Shown: positions 26,433 through 35,066, counted from the stretch's first letter. The stretch: 64,000 nucleotides of DNA from Clostridium sp. DSM 17811 (GCF_018861905.1 NZ_JAHLDU010000003.1:243969-307968); one strand, 5' to 3'. Notes: generated by a model from the letters alone, not told the origin. Made by a program: numbers and translations.

Positions 26433-26891
26433 ATGGATAGGCATTTTACAGTTTCCGTATTTATAGTATATAAAGATAAAGTATTATTACATTTACATAA
26501 GAAGGCTAAAAAAATTCTTCCTTTAGGTGGGCATATCGAATTAAATGAATTGCCAGAAGAGGCATGTATTCGTGAAGCACAAGAAGAATCAGGTTTGAAA
26601 ATAAATTTATACAATCCAATAAATAACCAGCTTAAGAATTCATGCGAATTAGTAGGAGAAAAATTGTTGATAAATCCTATGCACACAATTTTTGGTGAAA
26701 TAAATCCAGAACATTATCATATAGACTTTGTTTATTATGCAACTGCAAAATCTTTTGATACAATACCAGGAGACGGGGAATCTAAAATTCTCAAATGGTA
26801 TAATAAAGAAGATTTGAAAAACGCATATGACATTCAGCATAATATTTTAACAATGGCTAATGATGCGTTAGAATTGTTATCAGAAAGATAG
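26433..26891 (+). CDS. Nudix hydrolase
   Basis: 152 residues, RBS TTGGAGGGTG. The complete Nudix box is at residues 32-54: GG(5)E(7)REAQEESG, read as GGHIELNELPEEACIREAQ then EESGL. It hydrolyses nucleoside diphosphates linked to another moiety; specificity not evident. IDFVYYATAKSFD follows the box as in ADP-ribose/MutT-like enzymes. A lone cassette between dif-like sites at 26309 and 26964. Confidence 0.92.
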   Translation: MDRHFTVSVFIVYKDKVLLHLHKKAKKILPLGGHIELNELPEEACIREAQEESGLKINLYNPINNQLKNSCELVGEKLLINPMHTIFGEINPEHYHIDFVYYATAKSFDTIPGDGESKILKWYNKEDLKNAYDIQHNILTMANDALELLSER

Positions 26892-26963
26892 ATTGGTTCG
26901 TAAATTATTACATGGTTTTCTAAAAGTCCGTCATAAACAATTGTAAAAGTTACTCAGATAAAT

Positions 26964-26991
26964 TGGACAGGTTATGTCTATAATGTGAAGT
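26964..26991 (+). repeat. dif-like core site (TGTCTA class)
   Basis: TGGACAGGTTA / TGTCTA / TAATGTGAAGT. Flanking sequence for about 45 bp upstream resembles that of the site at 42339 (CAATTGTAAAAGTTACT here, CAACTGTTAGAATTACT there). Also contains the mini-dyad GACA-GGTTA-TGTC. Lies 47 bp before the DUF4261 start. Confidence 0.75.
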
Positions 26992-27037
26992 ACAAAAAAT
27001 AAATTTTATAAACTTAGCTAGGAGGGTGAGAAACAAA

Positions 27038-27931
27038 ATGGGATTACTTGATAGGTTTAAAAAAGATAAAGTATTGAAACAGGAGTTAGATAAAAATGCG
27101 GATTTTCAATCGCTATTTCAAATTCATCTTTTATTTTGTGATAAACCAACTAAACTAGGGGCAAATATTATTAAGGAAGCTTTAAATAGAAAGTTTGGCG
27201 ATATAGATGTTGTATCTGGAGATAAAAGTCTGACTTCATTTGCAGTGAAAAAATATACAGCAAAGTTTAAAGAGGGTTCTATTCCTCCACAGGTTTTGAT
27301 GATGGAAGTTCAACCATTCAAAGAAGAAACTATTAGTGAATTCGAGAGGACTCAGTTATGGGATGTAAAAGATAATGAAGAACTGCTGGGAAGTTGCAAA
27401 TATAGGCTAATTATTTCAGATATGATGGCAGCTACTATGGAATATAAAGAAAGATGTGAACTGTTGGTTGGTTGGCTAGAGGTTGCGCTAACCTTATTTC
27501 CTAATTGTACAGCAATTTGGGTTCCCTCGTCTGGGAAATTACTAACTTCAGAGCAAGTAAATAATAATAAGATTAAGGATGAAGACAAGTTTATATATTT
27601 ATGTGTAAATGTGAGATTATTTAATATCCAGAATACAGAAGATATGTTGGTAGATACTCTAGGATTATATGCAATAGGATTGCCTGATCTTCAGTATCAT
27701 TTTCATAATTTAAAACCAGATGATATAGTGGGACATGCTTTTAATGTAGCATCATATATATTTACTGCAAATGCACCAGTAAAGAGTGGTGAGACTATAG
27801 ATGGACTTGAAGGTGGAAAGATGAGTAAAGTAGTTAGATGGAGATGCCAATATGAGGAATCGCTGATTCAACCAGTTAGAGAAGTGATGGATATCTGCCT
27901 CGGTGAATATGCTTCAGGAACAAGACAATAA
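27038..27931 (+). CDS. DUF4261 domain-containing protein
   Basis: 297 residues from ATG 27038 (RBS TAGGAGGGTG). It opens MGLLDRFKK and the DUF4261-like body runs from about residue 20 (QIHLLFCDKPTKLGANIIKEAL) to the end, with AAATMEYKERCELLVGWLE-type helix, TAIWVPSSGKLL and DTLGLYAIGLPDLQYHFHNL, which I recognise from this family. Role unknown; members often occur with immunity or stress genes. Single cassette. Confidence 0.75.
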   Translation: MGLLDRFKKDKVLKQELDKNADFQSLFQIHLLFCDKPTKLGANIIKEALNRKFGDIDVVSGDKSLTSFAVKKYTAKFKEGSIPPQVLMMEVQPFKEETISEFERTQLWDVKDNEELLGSCKYRLIISDMMAATMEYKERCELLVGWLEVALTLFPNCTAIWVPSSGKLLTSEQVNNNKIKDEDKFIYLCVNVRLFNIQNTEDMLVDTLGLYAIGLPDLQYHFHNLKPDDIVGHAFNVASYIFTANAPVKSGETIDGLEGGKMSKVVRWRCQYEESLIQPVREVMDICLGEYASGTRQ

Positions 27932-27996
27932 TGCTGCCACTATTATCTTGAAGCATTGAAATTGAAATAAACTAACTAAATACTTCACATCATTCA

Positions 27997-28024
27997 TATA
28001 CCTATTAGGCTAATAATGTGATGT
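27997..28024 (+). repeat. dif-like core site (GGCTAA class)
   Basis: TATACCTATTA / GGCTAA / TAATGTGATGT. An upstream arm ACTTCACATCATT (27982-27994) is inverted to the right side (rc ACATCACATTATT), and CCTA-T-TAGG forms an inner hairpin, so the site folds in a nested way like the 90-bp elements. A TATAAT at 28041 may serve the following gene. Confidence 0.7.
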
Positions 28025-28221
28025 ATCAACCTTGTTCTGGTATAATATTTATAGAAATATTCAATAAAAAAGAACTCCTGTATAAGTGAATTCAAGTAGA
28101 CTTGCTATTTGAGTTAGTAGAGTAAATTAAGCGTTAATTAATCAGGAAGAAATTCTAGTTACTGAACTTAGAATAAAACCGAATGTAGGAGAAATTTAAA
28201 AAAGAAATGAGAGGATAATAA

Positions 28222-29832
28222 ATGACAAACTTTAGATTTGAAATACAAACATCAAACAATGGATTGCTGGACATTCCTCTAGCAGAAGGAAATGCTTTAT
28301 TTGTACTTGGTGCAAATGGCGTTGGTAAATCTACATTAATGCACAATCTATTTCATCAAAACATCAATCATACAAAGCGTATATTAGCTCACAGACAAAC
28401 TTGGTTTAATAATAACTCAATGGATATGACTGCTTCGCAAAAGAAGAATACAGAGCAAAATATGCGAATTAGTGATGATCAAGTCTACTCAAGATGGAAA
28501 GATGATTATTCACAAGCAAGATCAAGTATATCAATTTTTGACTTAATTAATTCGGAAAATATTAGAGCAAGAAAAATTGCAGGGGCTGTAGACGCTAATA
28601 GTATAGAATTTGCTAAAAATCTTTCTCTTATTCAAGCGCCTCTTCAGGCAATAAATGAGATATTAGGAATTTCAAATATTCCAATCATAATAACATTAGG
28701 AAAAGATGAACAACTTCTTGCATCAAAAAATGGAAGTGAACCCTACAGCATAGCAGAACTCTCTGATGGAGAGAGAAATGCATTATTAATTTGTTCCGAT
28801 GTTTTAACAACTGAACCAAATTATTTAATAATACTAGATGAGCCGGAAAGACACCTTCACCGTTCAATAATTTCACCTTTATTATCATCCCTATTTCAAA
28901 AAAGAAAAGACTGCGTTTTTGTTATATCTACACACGATGTTTCTTTACCAATTGACCATTCAAAATCAAGTGTATTACTTTTAAGAAGTTGCCAATGGAA
29001 TGGGAAAAGTATAAACGATTGGGATGCAGATTTAATTCTTGAAGCGGATAAAATACCTAATTCTGTTAAACATGAAATACTTGGTGCAAAACGTAACATT
29101 TTATTTGTTGAAGGTGAAAATGAAAGCCTTGATCGACAAATTTACCAGCTTATATTTCCAAACATCACTGTTATTTCTCAAGGTAGCTGTACTCAAGTAG
29201 AAAAGTCAGTTGAAGGAATTAAAGGAACAGAAAATTTACATTGGATTAATGCATATGGACTTATTGATGCAGATGATAGAACAAAAGAACAAATTCAAAC
29301 TCTATTTGCTAAAGGAATTGCTGCGTTAGAATGTTACTCTGTCGAGTCGCTTTATTATAACTTAAAAGTTGTTAGCAGAATTGCGAAGCGTTGTTCAGAG
29401 GTAACAGGTGTTGACGAAAAAGAGCTTTATAATAAGGCAATTTCAGAAATTGTAAAAAACATACAGCCGCATAAAGAAAGATTATGTTCTAGATTATGCG
29501 AAAAGCAAGTCAGGAATAATATTATGACCGCTTTGCCCAAACACAAAGACATTGCACTACGTGGTGAATTTGAATATAAACTTGATTTGAAAGATATTAT
29601 TGAAAAAGAAGAATCTTTATTCGATAAATTAGTCTCTGGCAATGATCTTGATGGTTTGATTAGTCGTTACCCTGTTAGAGAGACGCCAGTGTTGGCAAGT
29701 ATTGCAACAGGCTTAGGTCTGACACGTGAAAAATACGAAAGTGCAGTTAGGAAACTAATAATTGATGATAAAGACGCAAGGAAATATTTTAAAACATTGC
29801 TAAATAATCTGACAAGCCTAATTGACAAATAA
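28222..29832 (+). CDS. AAA/ABC-type ATPase with C-terminal TOPRIM-like domain
   Basis: 536 residues. Walker A GANGVGKST (residues 30-38), ABC-like signature LSDGERNAL near 178, Walker B LIILDEPERHLH near 203 and H-switch FVISTHDVSL. From about 290 a TOPRIM/DUF4435-like domain: NILFVEGENESLDRQ (catalytic Glu) and AYGLIDADDR near 347 (DxD), then a helical tail. The layout parallels OLD-family and other defence ATPase-nucleases. It stands alone between dif-like sites, with no obvious partner. Antiviral function is inference from family resemblance. Confidence 0.78.
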   Translation: MTNFRFEIQTSNNGLLDIPLAEGNALFVLGANGVGKSTLMHNLFHQNINHTKRILAHRQTWFNNNSMDMTASQKKNTEQNMRISDDQVYSRWKDDYSQARSSISIFDLINSENIRARKIAGAVDANSIEFAKNLSLIQAPLQAINEILGISNIPIIITLGKDEQLLASKNGSEPYSIAELSDGERNALLICSDVLTTEPNYLIILDEPERHLHRSIISPLLSSLFQKRKDCVFVISTHDVSLPIDHSKSSVLLLRSCQWNGKSINDWDADLILEADKIPNSVKHEILGAKRNILFVEGENESLDRQIYQLIFPNITVISQGSCTQVEKSVEGIKGTENLHWINAYGLIDADDRTKEQIQTLFAKGIAALECYSVESLYYNLKVVSRIAKRCSEVTGVDEKELYNKAISEIVKNIQPHKERLCSRLCEKQVRNNIMTALPKHKDIALRGEFEYKLDLKDIIEKEESLFDKLVSGNDLDGLISRYPVRETPVLASIATGLGLTREKYESAVRKLIIDDKDARKYFKTLLNNLTSLIDK

Positions 29833-29914
29833 GAATACAACCAAAAGTGAACAAAGTGAATGGATTTATAAATATTAAATAGAGACTGAAATAAAGGGAA
29901 TATTTACTTTTTGA

Positions 29915-29997
29915 AATCCATATTAGGTTAAAATGATTGGTTAGTGGACATCAAATGGAGAGAGAACCAGCTTCCCATTATTCTTATAATTGATAAA
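29915..29997 (+). repeat. Two adjacent dif-like sites, one decayed
   Basis: 29970-29997: GCTTCCCATTA / TTCTTA / TAATTGATAAA, with the CTTCCC arm on the left, i.e. opposite orientation to the TGTCTA class. 29915-29942: AATCCATATTA / GGTTAA / AATGATTGGTT, a weaker relative of the GGCTAA class. Together they separate the AAA-TOPRIM gene from the RX4H gene. Confidence 0.55.
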
Positions 29998-30021
29998 CTA
30001 AGTAAGTCTCAAATTGTACAG

Positions 30022-30043
30022 AATATGTCCACAATATGTCCAC
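30022..30043 (+). repeat. 11-bp tandem repeat
   Basis: AATATGTCCAC occurs twice head to tail (30022-30032, 30033-30043) followed by AATA, 110 bp upstream of the next gene. Possible binding site; nothing more can be said. Confidence 0.6.
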
Positions 30044-30153
30044 AATAAAAGGTTGGAAATGAACAATCAATTCATTAATGTAGTGAATACCAATATTATG
30101 GGACAGATTATATTAGTGCAAGAAGAGTGTATCCGGAATCTGGAGGGATAAAC

Positions 30154-30756
30154 ATGAATCAATATTTATTAGATACGCAATTCGCTACAAGTGAGTTGAT
30201 AAAAATTATAATTTTTGAAGAAAATGAAATGAGAAACCTTAAATCAAAATATAAGGAAAAGAAATCACAACATGATTTACTATATAGAGATTTTATTAGG
30301 AAGGAGTTAGACCCTGATGAAAACTTTACAGAGGGTCAAATGATGCAATCATTTTATATGCAATCAAAATATTATTTGGAAATATTGCAGCCAATAATAG
30401 AAGAAATTAAGATATTAGAAAGGTCAATAAATATAAAGGATGGATCAATAAGGGCTTTATCGGGGGCTCTATTACAAATAGCTAAACAAGGGATTAGTGT
30501 AGTATATAGAGGCCTAAGCGGGTGTCCAGATGGAAGGATTATTAAGAATGAAAGTCTAAAAAATATTATTTGGCAAGCTCGTAACCAATCAATCCATTAT
30601 GAAGAGTCAAAATTTAGCCCTGCAGTGGTTAGTTGCTTTAATAATTTACAATTTGCCTCACTATCCAATATTAATATGGCTAAAGATATCTTTAATTTAA
30701 TAGGTTGGAATGATTATTGTGACTATGAGGACGATATGGTTTCATTATTAGGATAG
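30154..30756 (+). CDS. Uncharacterised protein with HEPN-like RX4H motif
   Basis: 200 residues from ATG 30154 behind CTGGAGGG. All-helical by composition: EENEMRNLKSKYKEKKSQHD, then YLEILQPIIEEIKILERSI. Near residue 148 it reads IIWQARNQSIHYEESKF, where RNQSIH matches the RX4H catalytic signature of HEPN ribonucleases (often RN-x3-H). I do not recognise the whole family. If HEPN, it could be a toxin or abortive-infection RNase; no antitoxin-like neighbour is visible, only a kinase 434 bp downstream. Confidence 0.5.
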   Translation: MNQYLLDTQFATSELIKIIIFEENEMRNLKSKYKEKKSQHDLLYRDFIRKELDPDENFTEGQMMQSFYMQSKYYLEILQPIIEEIKILERSINIKDGSIRALSGALLQIAKQGISVVYRGLSGCPDGRIIKNESLKNIIWQARNQSIHYEESKFSPAVVSCFNNLQFASLSNINMAKDIFNLIGWNDYCDYEDDMVSLLG

Positions 30757-31190
30757 GGCTTTAATAAAAGACATAATAAGAATTTGCAATTTATAATGGA
30801 TGATTAAAGTAAAGGCAACAAACTTATTCAAGATTGCCTCAGTTCCATATATCTAACTTATACTGATTTTTTATAGTTTGTGTGTAGGGCCTAATGCATA
30901 TCAGAAAAATTAATAATCATAATACATTTAAATATTGTTTTTTTTAAGGAATGTATTCAATAGAAATGTGTGTGACAGCTATATGAGCTATTTCTTATAA
31001 AAAATATGTAATTTATAAGAGGTTTATTTGTGGTCACTAATGAGTTGAAAATAAATGGGATACAATTGAATTGTTACAAAACATAATATCGGGAATAAAA
31101 ATATTAATGTTAATTTTTGGACAAGTATGTATGATATGAAACAGGCACGTTATAAAATTTATTGATTGAAGATAGGTAGGCGTAGAAATT
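30757..31190. other. Intergenic, 434 bp
   Basis: No gene. AGGCAA-(15)-TTGCCT (near 30813) could be a weak terminator without T-tract. TATAATGGATGAT at about 30792 resembles the right arm of the dif-like sites but lacks a matching left arm. TTATAA-(12)-TTATAA near 30997 is a short dyad. The RBS of the kinase gene (GATAGGTAGG) is at the right end. Confidence 0.4.
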
Positions 31191-32216
31191 ATGTTAGGTG
31201 AAGATAGGCTATATGAGTTCAAAGAAGGGAAACTATATATTTCTAATAAAGAAATATATTTATTAAAGTATAAATTCATCAAGATACTCGGAAATGGAGC
31301 AAGTGGAGTTGTATTAAAAGGAATAGACACCTTAACCGATAGAGAAGTTGCCATTAAAATTTGGTTACCCAGAAAAAATTGTAAATATCCAGACAAAACA
31401 CGGTTTTTGGAGGAAATAAAAAAAGTATCAAAATTAAACAGTTCTAGAATAGTACAATTATATGATGCTAATTACATTGATGAAAACTATTTTTATGCTG
31501 TATTTGAATTAGTGGATGGGAAAACACTTAAAGAGTGGTTGAGTGAGGGTAAGGGTATTGATGATAGGTATAAAATAACATGTTTGATCTGTGAAGAAAT
31601 GGAATTAGTACATGATAAGAAAATTTATCACGGAGATTTACATACAAAAAATATTATGATTACAGATAATGATGACATAAAATTATTGGACTTTAATACG
31701 AGTATATTTGCAAGAAGAAAACAAGATGATCCACATAAAAGAGAAGGAAAGCTAATATTAGAAACTGGTTTAAAACTTTTGCCAGAAGAAAATGAATATA
31801 AATTTTTAGATGAAAAAATTTCGGAATGTCCGCCTGTATGTGTTCCAAAAGTTTTATTAAGCTTAGCTCAAATGATCTGGAAGGCTGAAACATGCACTAG
31901 TGAGCTAGATGATTACGGAAAGAACCTATTTATATTTAGTTTTGGTGAGTATATAACAAAGGCGCCATTTTTTAATTTGAATAGTATTGTGAAATATTTT
32001 GTTAGGTGTAACTATGAGAATAAATATATATATTTACTCTTAGGATATATATCCCATGTGTGCAAAGAAAAATTGAACAGACAATATAATTTAAATATAG
32101 AACCATTAAAATTAAATGAGAATAACATGAGTGAGTTAATAAGAGTTTATAATGAATGGAGAATTGAATTTATAAAAAGGATTGAAGAAGTAAATTTACC
32201 TTATAGTAATCTATAA
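31191..32216 (+). CDS. Serine/threonine protein kinase
   Basis: 341 residues, soluble. Gly-rich loop GNGASG (34-39), VAIK with K56, catalytic loop HGDLHTKN with D149 and N154, and metal-binding DFN (D167) instead of the usual DFG. HGDLH rather than HRDL places it with bacterial Hanks-type/defence-associated kinases. No membrane helix or PASTA domain, so not a PrkC-type wall sensor. The C-terminal 150 residues are unassigned. Last gene of array 1, next to the RX4H protein. Confidence 0.85.
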   Translation: MLGEDRLYEFKEGKLYISNKEIYLLKYKFIKILGNGASGVVLKGIDTLTDREVAIKIWLPRKNCKYPDKTRFLEEIKKVSKLNSSRIVQLYDANYIDENYFYAVFELVDGKTLKEWLSEGKGIDDRYKITCLICEEMELVHDKKIYHGDLHTKNIMITDNDDIKLLDFNTSIFARRKQDDPHKREGKLILETGLKLLPEENEYKFLDEKISECPPVCVPKVLLSLAQMIWKAETCTSELDDYGKNLFIFSFGEYITKAPFFNLNSIVKYFVRCNYENKYIYLLLGYISHVCKEKLNRQYNLNIEPLKLNENNMSELIRVYNEWRIEFIKRIEEVNLPYSNL

Positions 32217-32270
32217 TTATTGGGGTTTAAGGCGTTGAGGATTAGACTGAGCTATTAAAGGTAGTTCTTA

Positions 32271-32298
32271 ACTACCCATTATTCTTATAACTGGAATA
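32271..32298 (+). repeat. dif-like core site (TTCTTA class), array 1 right end
   Basis: ACTACCCATTA / TTCTTA / TAACTGGAATA. Same centre and orientation as 29970-29997. Starts 49 bp from the stop-codon position of the recombinase fragment that follows. Confidence 0.65.
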
Positions 32299-32319
32299 AT
32301 CTCGTGGTTGGAAATAAAG

Positions 32320-32607
32320 CTAATTAAACATCATAGCTAATGGATTTGAGTTTACTGCAGATTGTAATTGATGCTCATCGATATGGGTATATATTTCAGT
32401 TGTAGGAATACTTTCATGTCCAAGTATTTGTTGCAGGGATCTGATATCTACTCTACCATATTTATACATAAGAGTAACTGCCGTGTGGCGAAGTTTGTGG
32501 GTTGATATGGATTTTGGGTTAAGCCCAGAAGAGATAACATAATTCTTTACAATATTTTGAACTGCGCTTGTAGTGATGAGGTCATTATTTCTAGATATAA
32601 ATAATGC
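32320..32607 (-). pseudogene. 3' fragment of the tyrosine recombinase gene
   Basis: Reads leftward as the catalytic C-terminus, closely matching 24427-24715: HKLRHTAVTLMYKYG-type helix, LGHESI, EIYTHIDEHQLQSAVNSNP-LAMMFN and stop at 32320. The codon that is TAA in the complete copy is CAA here, showing the ancestral C-terminus. Everything upstream of the last third of the gene is missing. Confidence 0.85.
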
Positions 32608-32642
32608 ATTATTCTAGAGATAAATAATGCATTATTCTAGAG
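32597..32642 (+). repeat. 23-bp tandem duplication with internal palindrome
   Basis: Two identical 23-bp units (ATAAATAATGCATT-ATTCTAGAG) at 32597-32619 and 32620-32642, each containing the 14-bp palindrome AATAATGCATTATT. It sits exactly at the breakpoint between the recombinase fragment and an NlpC/P60 fragment. Confidence 0.85.
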
Positions 32643-32647
32643 ATAAT

Positions 32648-32773
32648 GGTGTTAGCAAATATTGTGTTGGTGTTGATTGTTCAGGACTTATTACAATTTG
32701 CTGGGGTGTTGCAAAAAGATTGTATACTAAAACTATTACTGAAATTGCATCATCTTTAGATTCAATGGATTAA
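32648..32773 (+). pseudogene. NlpC/P60-type peptidase fragment
   Basis: 42 codons: GVSKYCVGVDCSGLITICWG then VAKRLYTKTITEIASSLDSMD and TAA. The VDCSGLI core is the catalytic-cysteine motif of NlpC/P60 cell-wall peptidases. No start codon; the His half of the active site is missing. Confidence 0.6.
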
Positions 32774-32796
32774 CTTCTACCTGGAAGTTATTTTTT
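32772..32796 (+). terminator. Terminator after the NlpC/P60 fragment
   Basis: AACTTC (32772-32777), loop TACCTG, GAAGTT (32784-32789), then ATTTTTT. It probably belonged to the lost gene. Confidence 0.55.
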
Positions 32797-33107
32797 ATGT
32801 GATTTTATCTGATTGTGTATTCAATGCGCATTTCTATTATCGCAGAGTATTAGTAGTAAGTACTCTACTTCTTGTTTATGAAATCCTAGGAAATTGACTG
32901 GATTTTGTGTAATATAAATTAAATTATTAAAAGATGTAATTTTTTTTTACATTGTTAATGTTATAATACTTATTGAAAAAGTTTAGAATGTAAGGGTGGT
33001 TATGTTTAGTGTATAAAGAAAAACTATGTGCATGTACATAACTGAAAGTAAATTTTCACATAATATTTTCTATGGTATTCCATAGGCTATAACAGGAGGA
33101 TAAAATT
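32797..33107. other. Promoter region of the dinG-like gene
   Basis: About 310 bp without a gene. ACATT-GTT-AATGT (about 32950-32962) is a small dyad directly before TATAAT (32962-32967), a good -10 with only a T-run at the -35 position. The leader to the start is 140 nt and ends in CAGGAGGA. Confidence 0.4.
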
Positions 33108-35066
33108 TTGTATAAGAAAATAGGGCACCCCTTTGATTATAAAACAAAAAAAGAGTTTCCAAGTAAGTTGATGGATTGGATTGGCGATGTTTTTTACGAT
33201 ATTCTTCCGGAACACGGATATGAGATACGTGATGAACAAATATATACTGCGTTTCAGCTTGCCGATGCAGTTTGTAATAAAAAAGTTCATCTGGCTGAGG
33301 CTGAGGTAGGTACCGGAAAGACCTTCGCCTATTTACTCACTGCAATTGCCTACGCTGATTTTAGTGGAAAGCCTGTAGTAATTGCATGTGCCTCAACAGC
33401 ACTTCAGGAACAGCTGGCAGGGCCAAAGGGAGATATTCAAACACTTTCCCGAATACTGGGATTAGAAATAGATGCGCCAATGGCAAAGGATCCTCGTCAG
33501 TATGTTTGTGATGAGAGAGTTAGTGGAATGGGGGGAGTATTTGGTGATGCAACAGCCTCTGATGAGATTAATCAATGGTTAGCCAGGACTACAAAAGGTG
33601 AACGCTCAGAAATGCCGCACATATCCGATAGTGTATGGAGACAGATTGGATGGGATGAGACTATGCCCTGTGATGCCTGTACCAGAAGAGGCTTTTGTAA
33701 GCTTGTTAAGGTAAGGGAACATTACAGATCTTCCAAGGATTTAATTATCGCTGATCATAGTATCTTTTTTCAGGACCTGTGGACAAGGGATGAAAGAATT
33801 GCAGACGGTAAAATGCCTATCCTTCCAGATTACTCGCTGGTGATTTTTGATGAAGGCCATAAAGTCATACTGCCTGCAGCCATGGGTGCTGGAAGAAAAA
33901 TTCACAAAGAGGATATTGATAATATTATCCTTTCGATAGAGGAAATCCAGGGAGCAAGAACTTCAATGGTTGTAAGTGTAATTGCCTTGGGCCAGGCCAC
34001 TTCTAACTTTTTTGAAAAACTTAATCAAAACGTAATAGATGATGAGCAATCAGAGCGTCTGGCGGTTCGTATCGATGATATACTTCTGAAAGCAGCTGAT
34101 ACTTTTCATAAGGCACTAGATCGGTTGCTCTTAGAGATACAAATTGAGGAAGAGCTATACATAAACGAGCTACCGGAAAGCACGTTACATACCTTTGAAA
34201 TTCAAATAGAACTATCAATTACAGCCTTAGCCAGGTTTGGTAGGAACAAAGGGAGAGAGGTTATTATTTGGATAGATAGGGCAGACGGCAGCTTTTGGGT
34301 AGTTCCTCGGAATTTGAGCAATATGCTAAATAAACATTTATTTTTGAAAAAATTGCCTGTGGTGTTTACTTCAGGAACTTTAAGTGATGAGGGCGATTTT
34401 GGTTACCTTATGAGGACTCTGGGTTTAAAGAATCCGACAATATCAACGGTTGGAAGTCCCTTTAATATTGAAAAGCAGGTGGTGGTTTATTTACAGCCGC
34501 CATCCTTTGAGGATACTGACAGTGCCAAGTTTTCACGTAAAATCAAACAATTACTATGTTTGCTGAAAGAAAATGGAGGAAGAGCGCTGATACTTGTTAA
34601 CTCTTTGAAGGAAGTTAGGAAAATAAGAAAAGAAATTAGTGGTTATGAGCTACCTTTTGAAGTTTTATGGGAGGATAAAGGTGAGCGAGGATATCTTGTC
34701 CAAAAGTTCCGTGCGGAAGTTACATCTGTATTAGTAGGTTCTACATTTTGGGAGGGAATTGATGTGCCCGGGGAGTCTTTATCTCTCGTTGTAGTTTGGC
34801 AGCTTCCCTTTCCTTCACTAGACCCTTTGATTGAAATGAGGCGCAAAGATGCAGAAGAAGAGGGGATGAATCCACTTATAACCGTTGATTACCCTGAGAT
34901 GGGATTGAAGTTAAAACAAGGTTGTGGCAGATTAATTAGAAAAAAGGATGACCGTGGAGCAATAGCTGTCATGGATCAAGTAATAGGAACCCCATGGGAA
35001 AAGGTGGTTATGAGAGCTCTACCTAGAGGAGTGAAAATCAAAACTTTGGAGCATAGGGAGGTTTGA
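33108..35066 (+). CDS. dinG: DinG/XPD-family ATP-dependent DNA helicase
   Basis: 652 residues from TTG 33108, chosen for its AGGAGGA spacing. Walker A AEVGTGKTFAYLL near residue 65, Fe-S cluster cysteines (YVCDERV near 126, then CDACTRRGFC near 188-197), DEAH-type box VIFDEGHK near 246, and C-terminal motifs VFTSGTL, GSTFWEGIDVPG and QGCGRLIRKKDD. This is a superfamily 2 Fe-S helicase of the DinG/YoaA type, without the exonuclease domain found in Bacillus DinG. GC content is visibly higher than in flanking genes, suggesting transfer. Confidence 0.88.
   Translation: MYKKIGHPFDYKTKKEFPSKLMDWIGDVFYDILPEHGYEIRDEQIYTAFQLADAVCNKKVHLAEAEVGTGKTFAYLLTAIAYADFSGKPVVIACASTALQEQLAGPKGDIQTLSRILGLEIDAPMAKDPRQYVCDERVSGMGGVFGDATASDEINQWLARTTKGERSEMPHISDSVWRQIGWDETMPCDACTRRGFCKLVKVREHYRSSKDLIIADHSIFFQDLWTRDERIADGKMPILPDYSLVIFDEGHKVILPAAMGAGRKIHKEDIDNIILSIEEIQGARTSMVVSVIALGQATSNFFEKLNQNVIDDEQSERLAVRIDDILLKAADTFHKALDRLLLEIQIEEELYINELPESTLHTFEIQIELSITALARFGRNKGREVIIWIDRADGSFWVVPRNLSNMLNKHLFLKKLPVVFTSGTLSDEGDFGYLMRTLGLKNPTISTVGSPFNIEKQVVVYLQPPSFEDTDSAKFSRKIKQLLCLLKENGGRALILVNSLKEVRKIRKEISGYELPFEVLWEDKGERGYLVQKFRAEVTSVLVGSTFWEGIDVPGESLSLVVVWQLPFPSLDPLIEMRRKDAEEEGMNPLITVDYPEMGLKLKQGCGRLIRKKDDRGAIAVMDQVIGTPWEKVVMRALPRGVKIKTLEHREV

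Noticed and set aside
30022..30043. Tandem AATATGTCCAC as the start of a CRISPR array
   Set aside because: Only two short head-to-tail units, no spacers and no cas genes in the window.
21799..32607. Prophage or conjugative element
   Set aside because: No capsid, terminase, portal, relaxase, coupling protein or replication gene is present.
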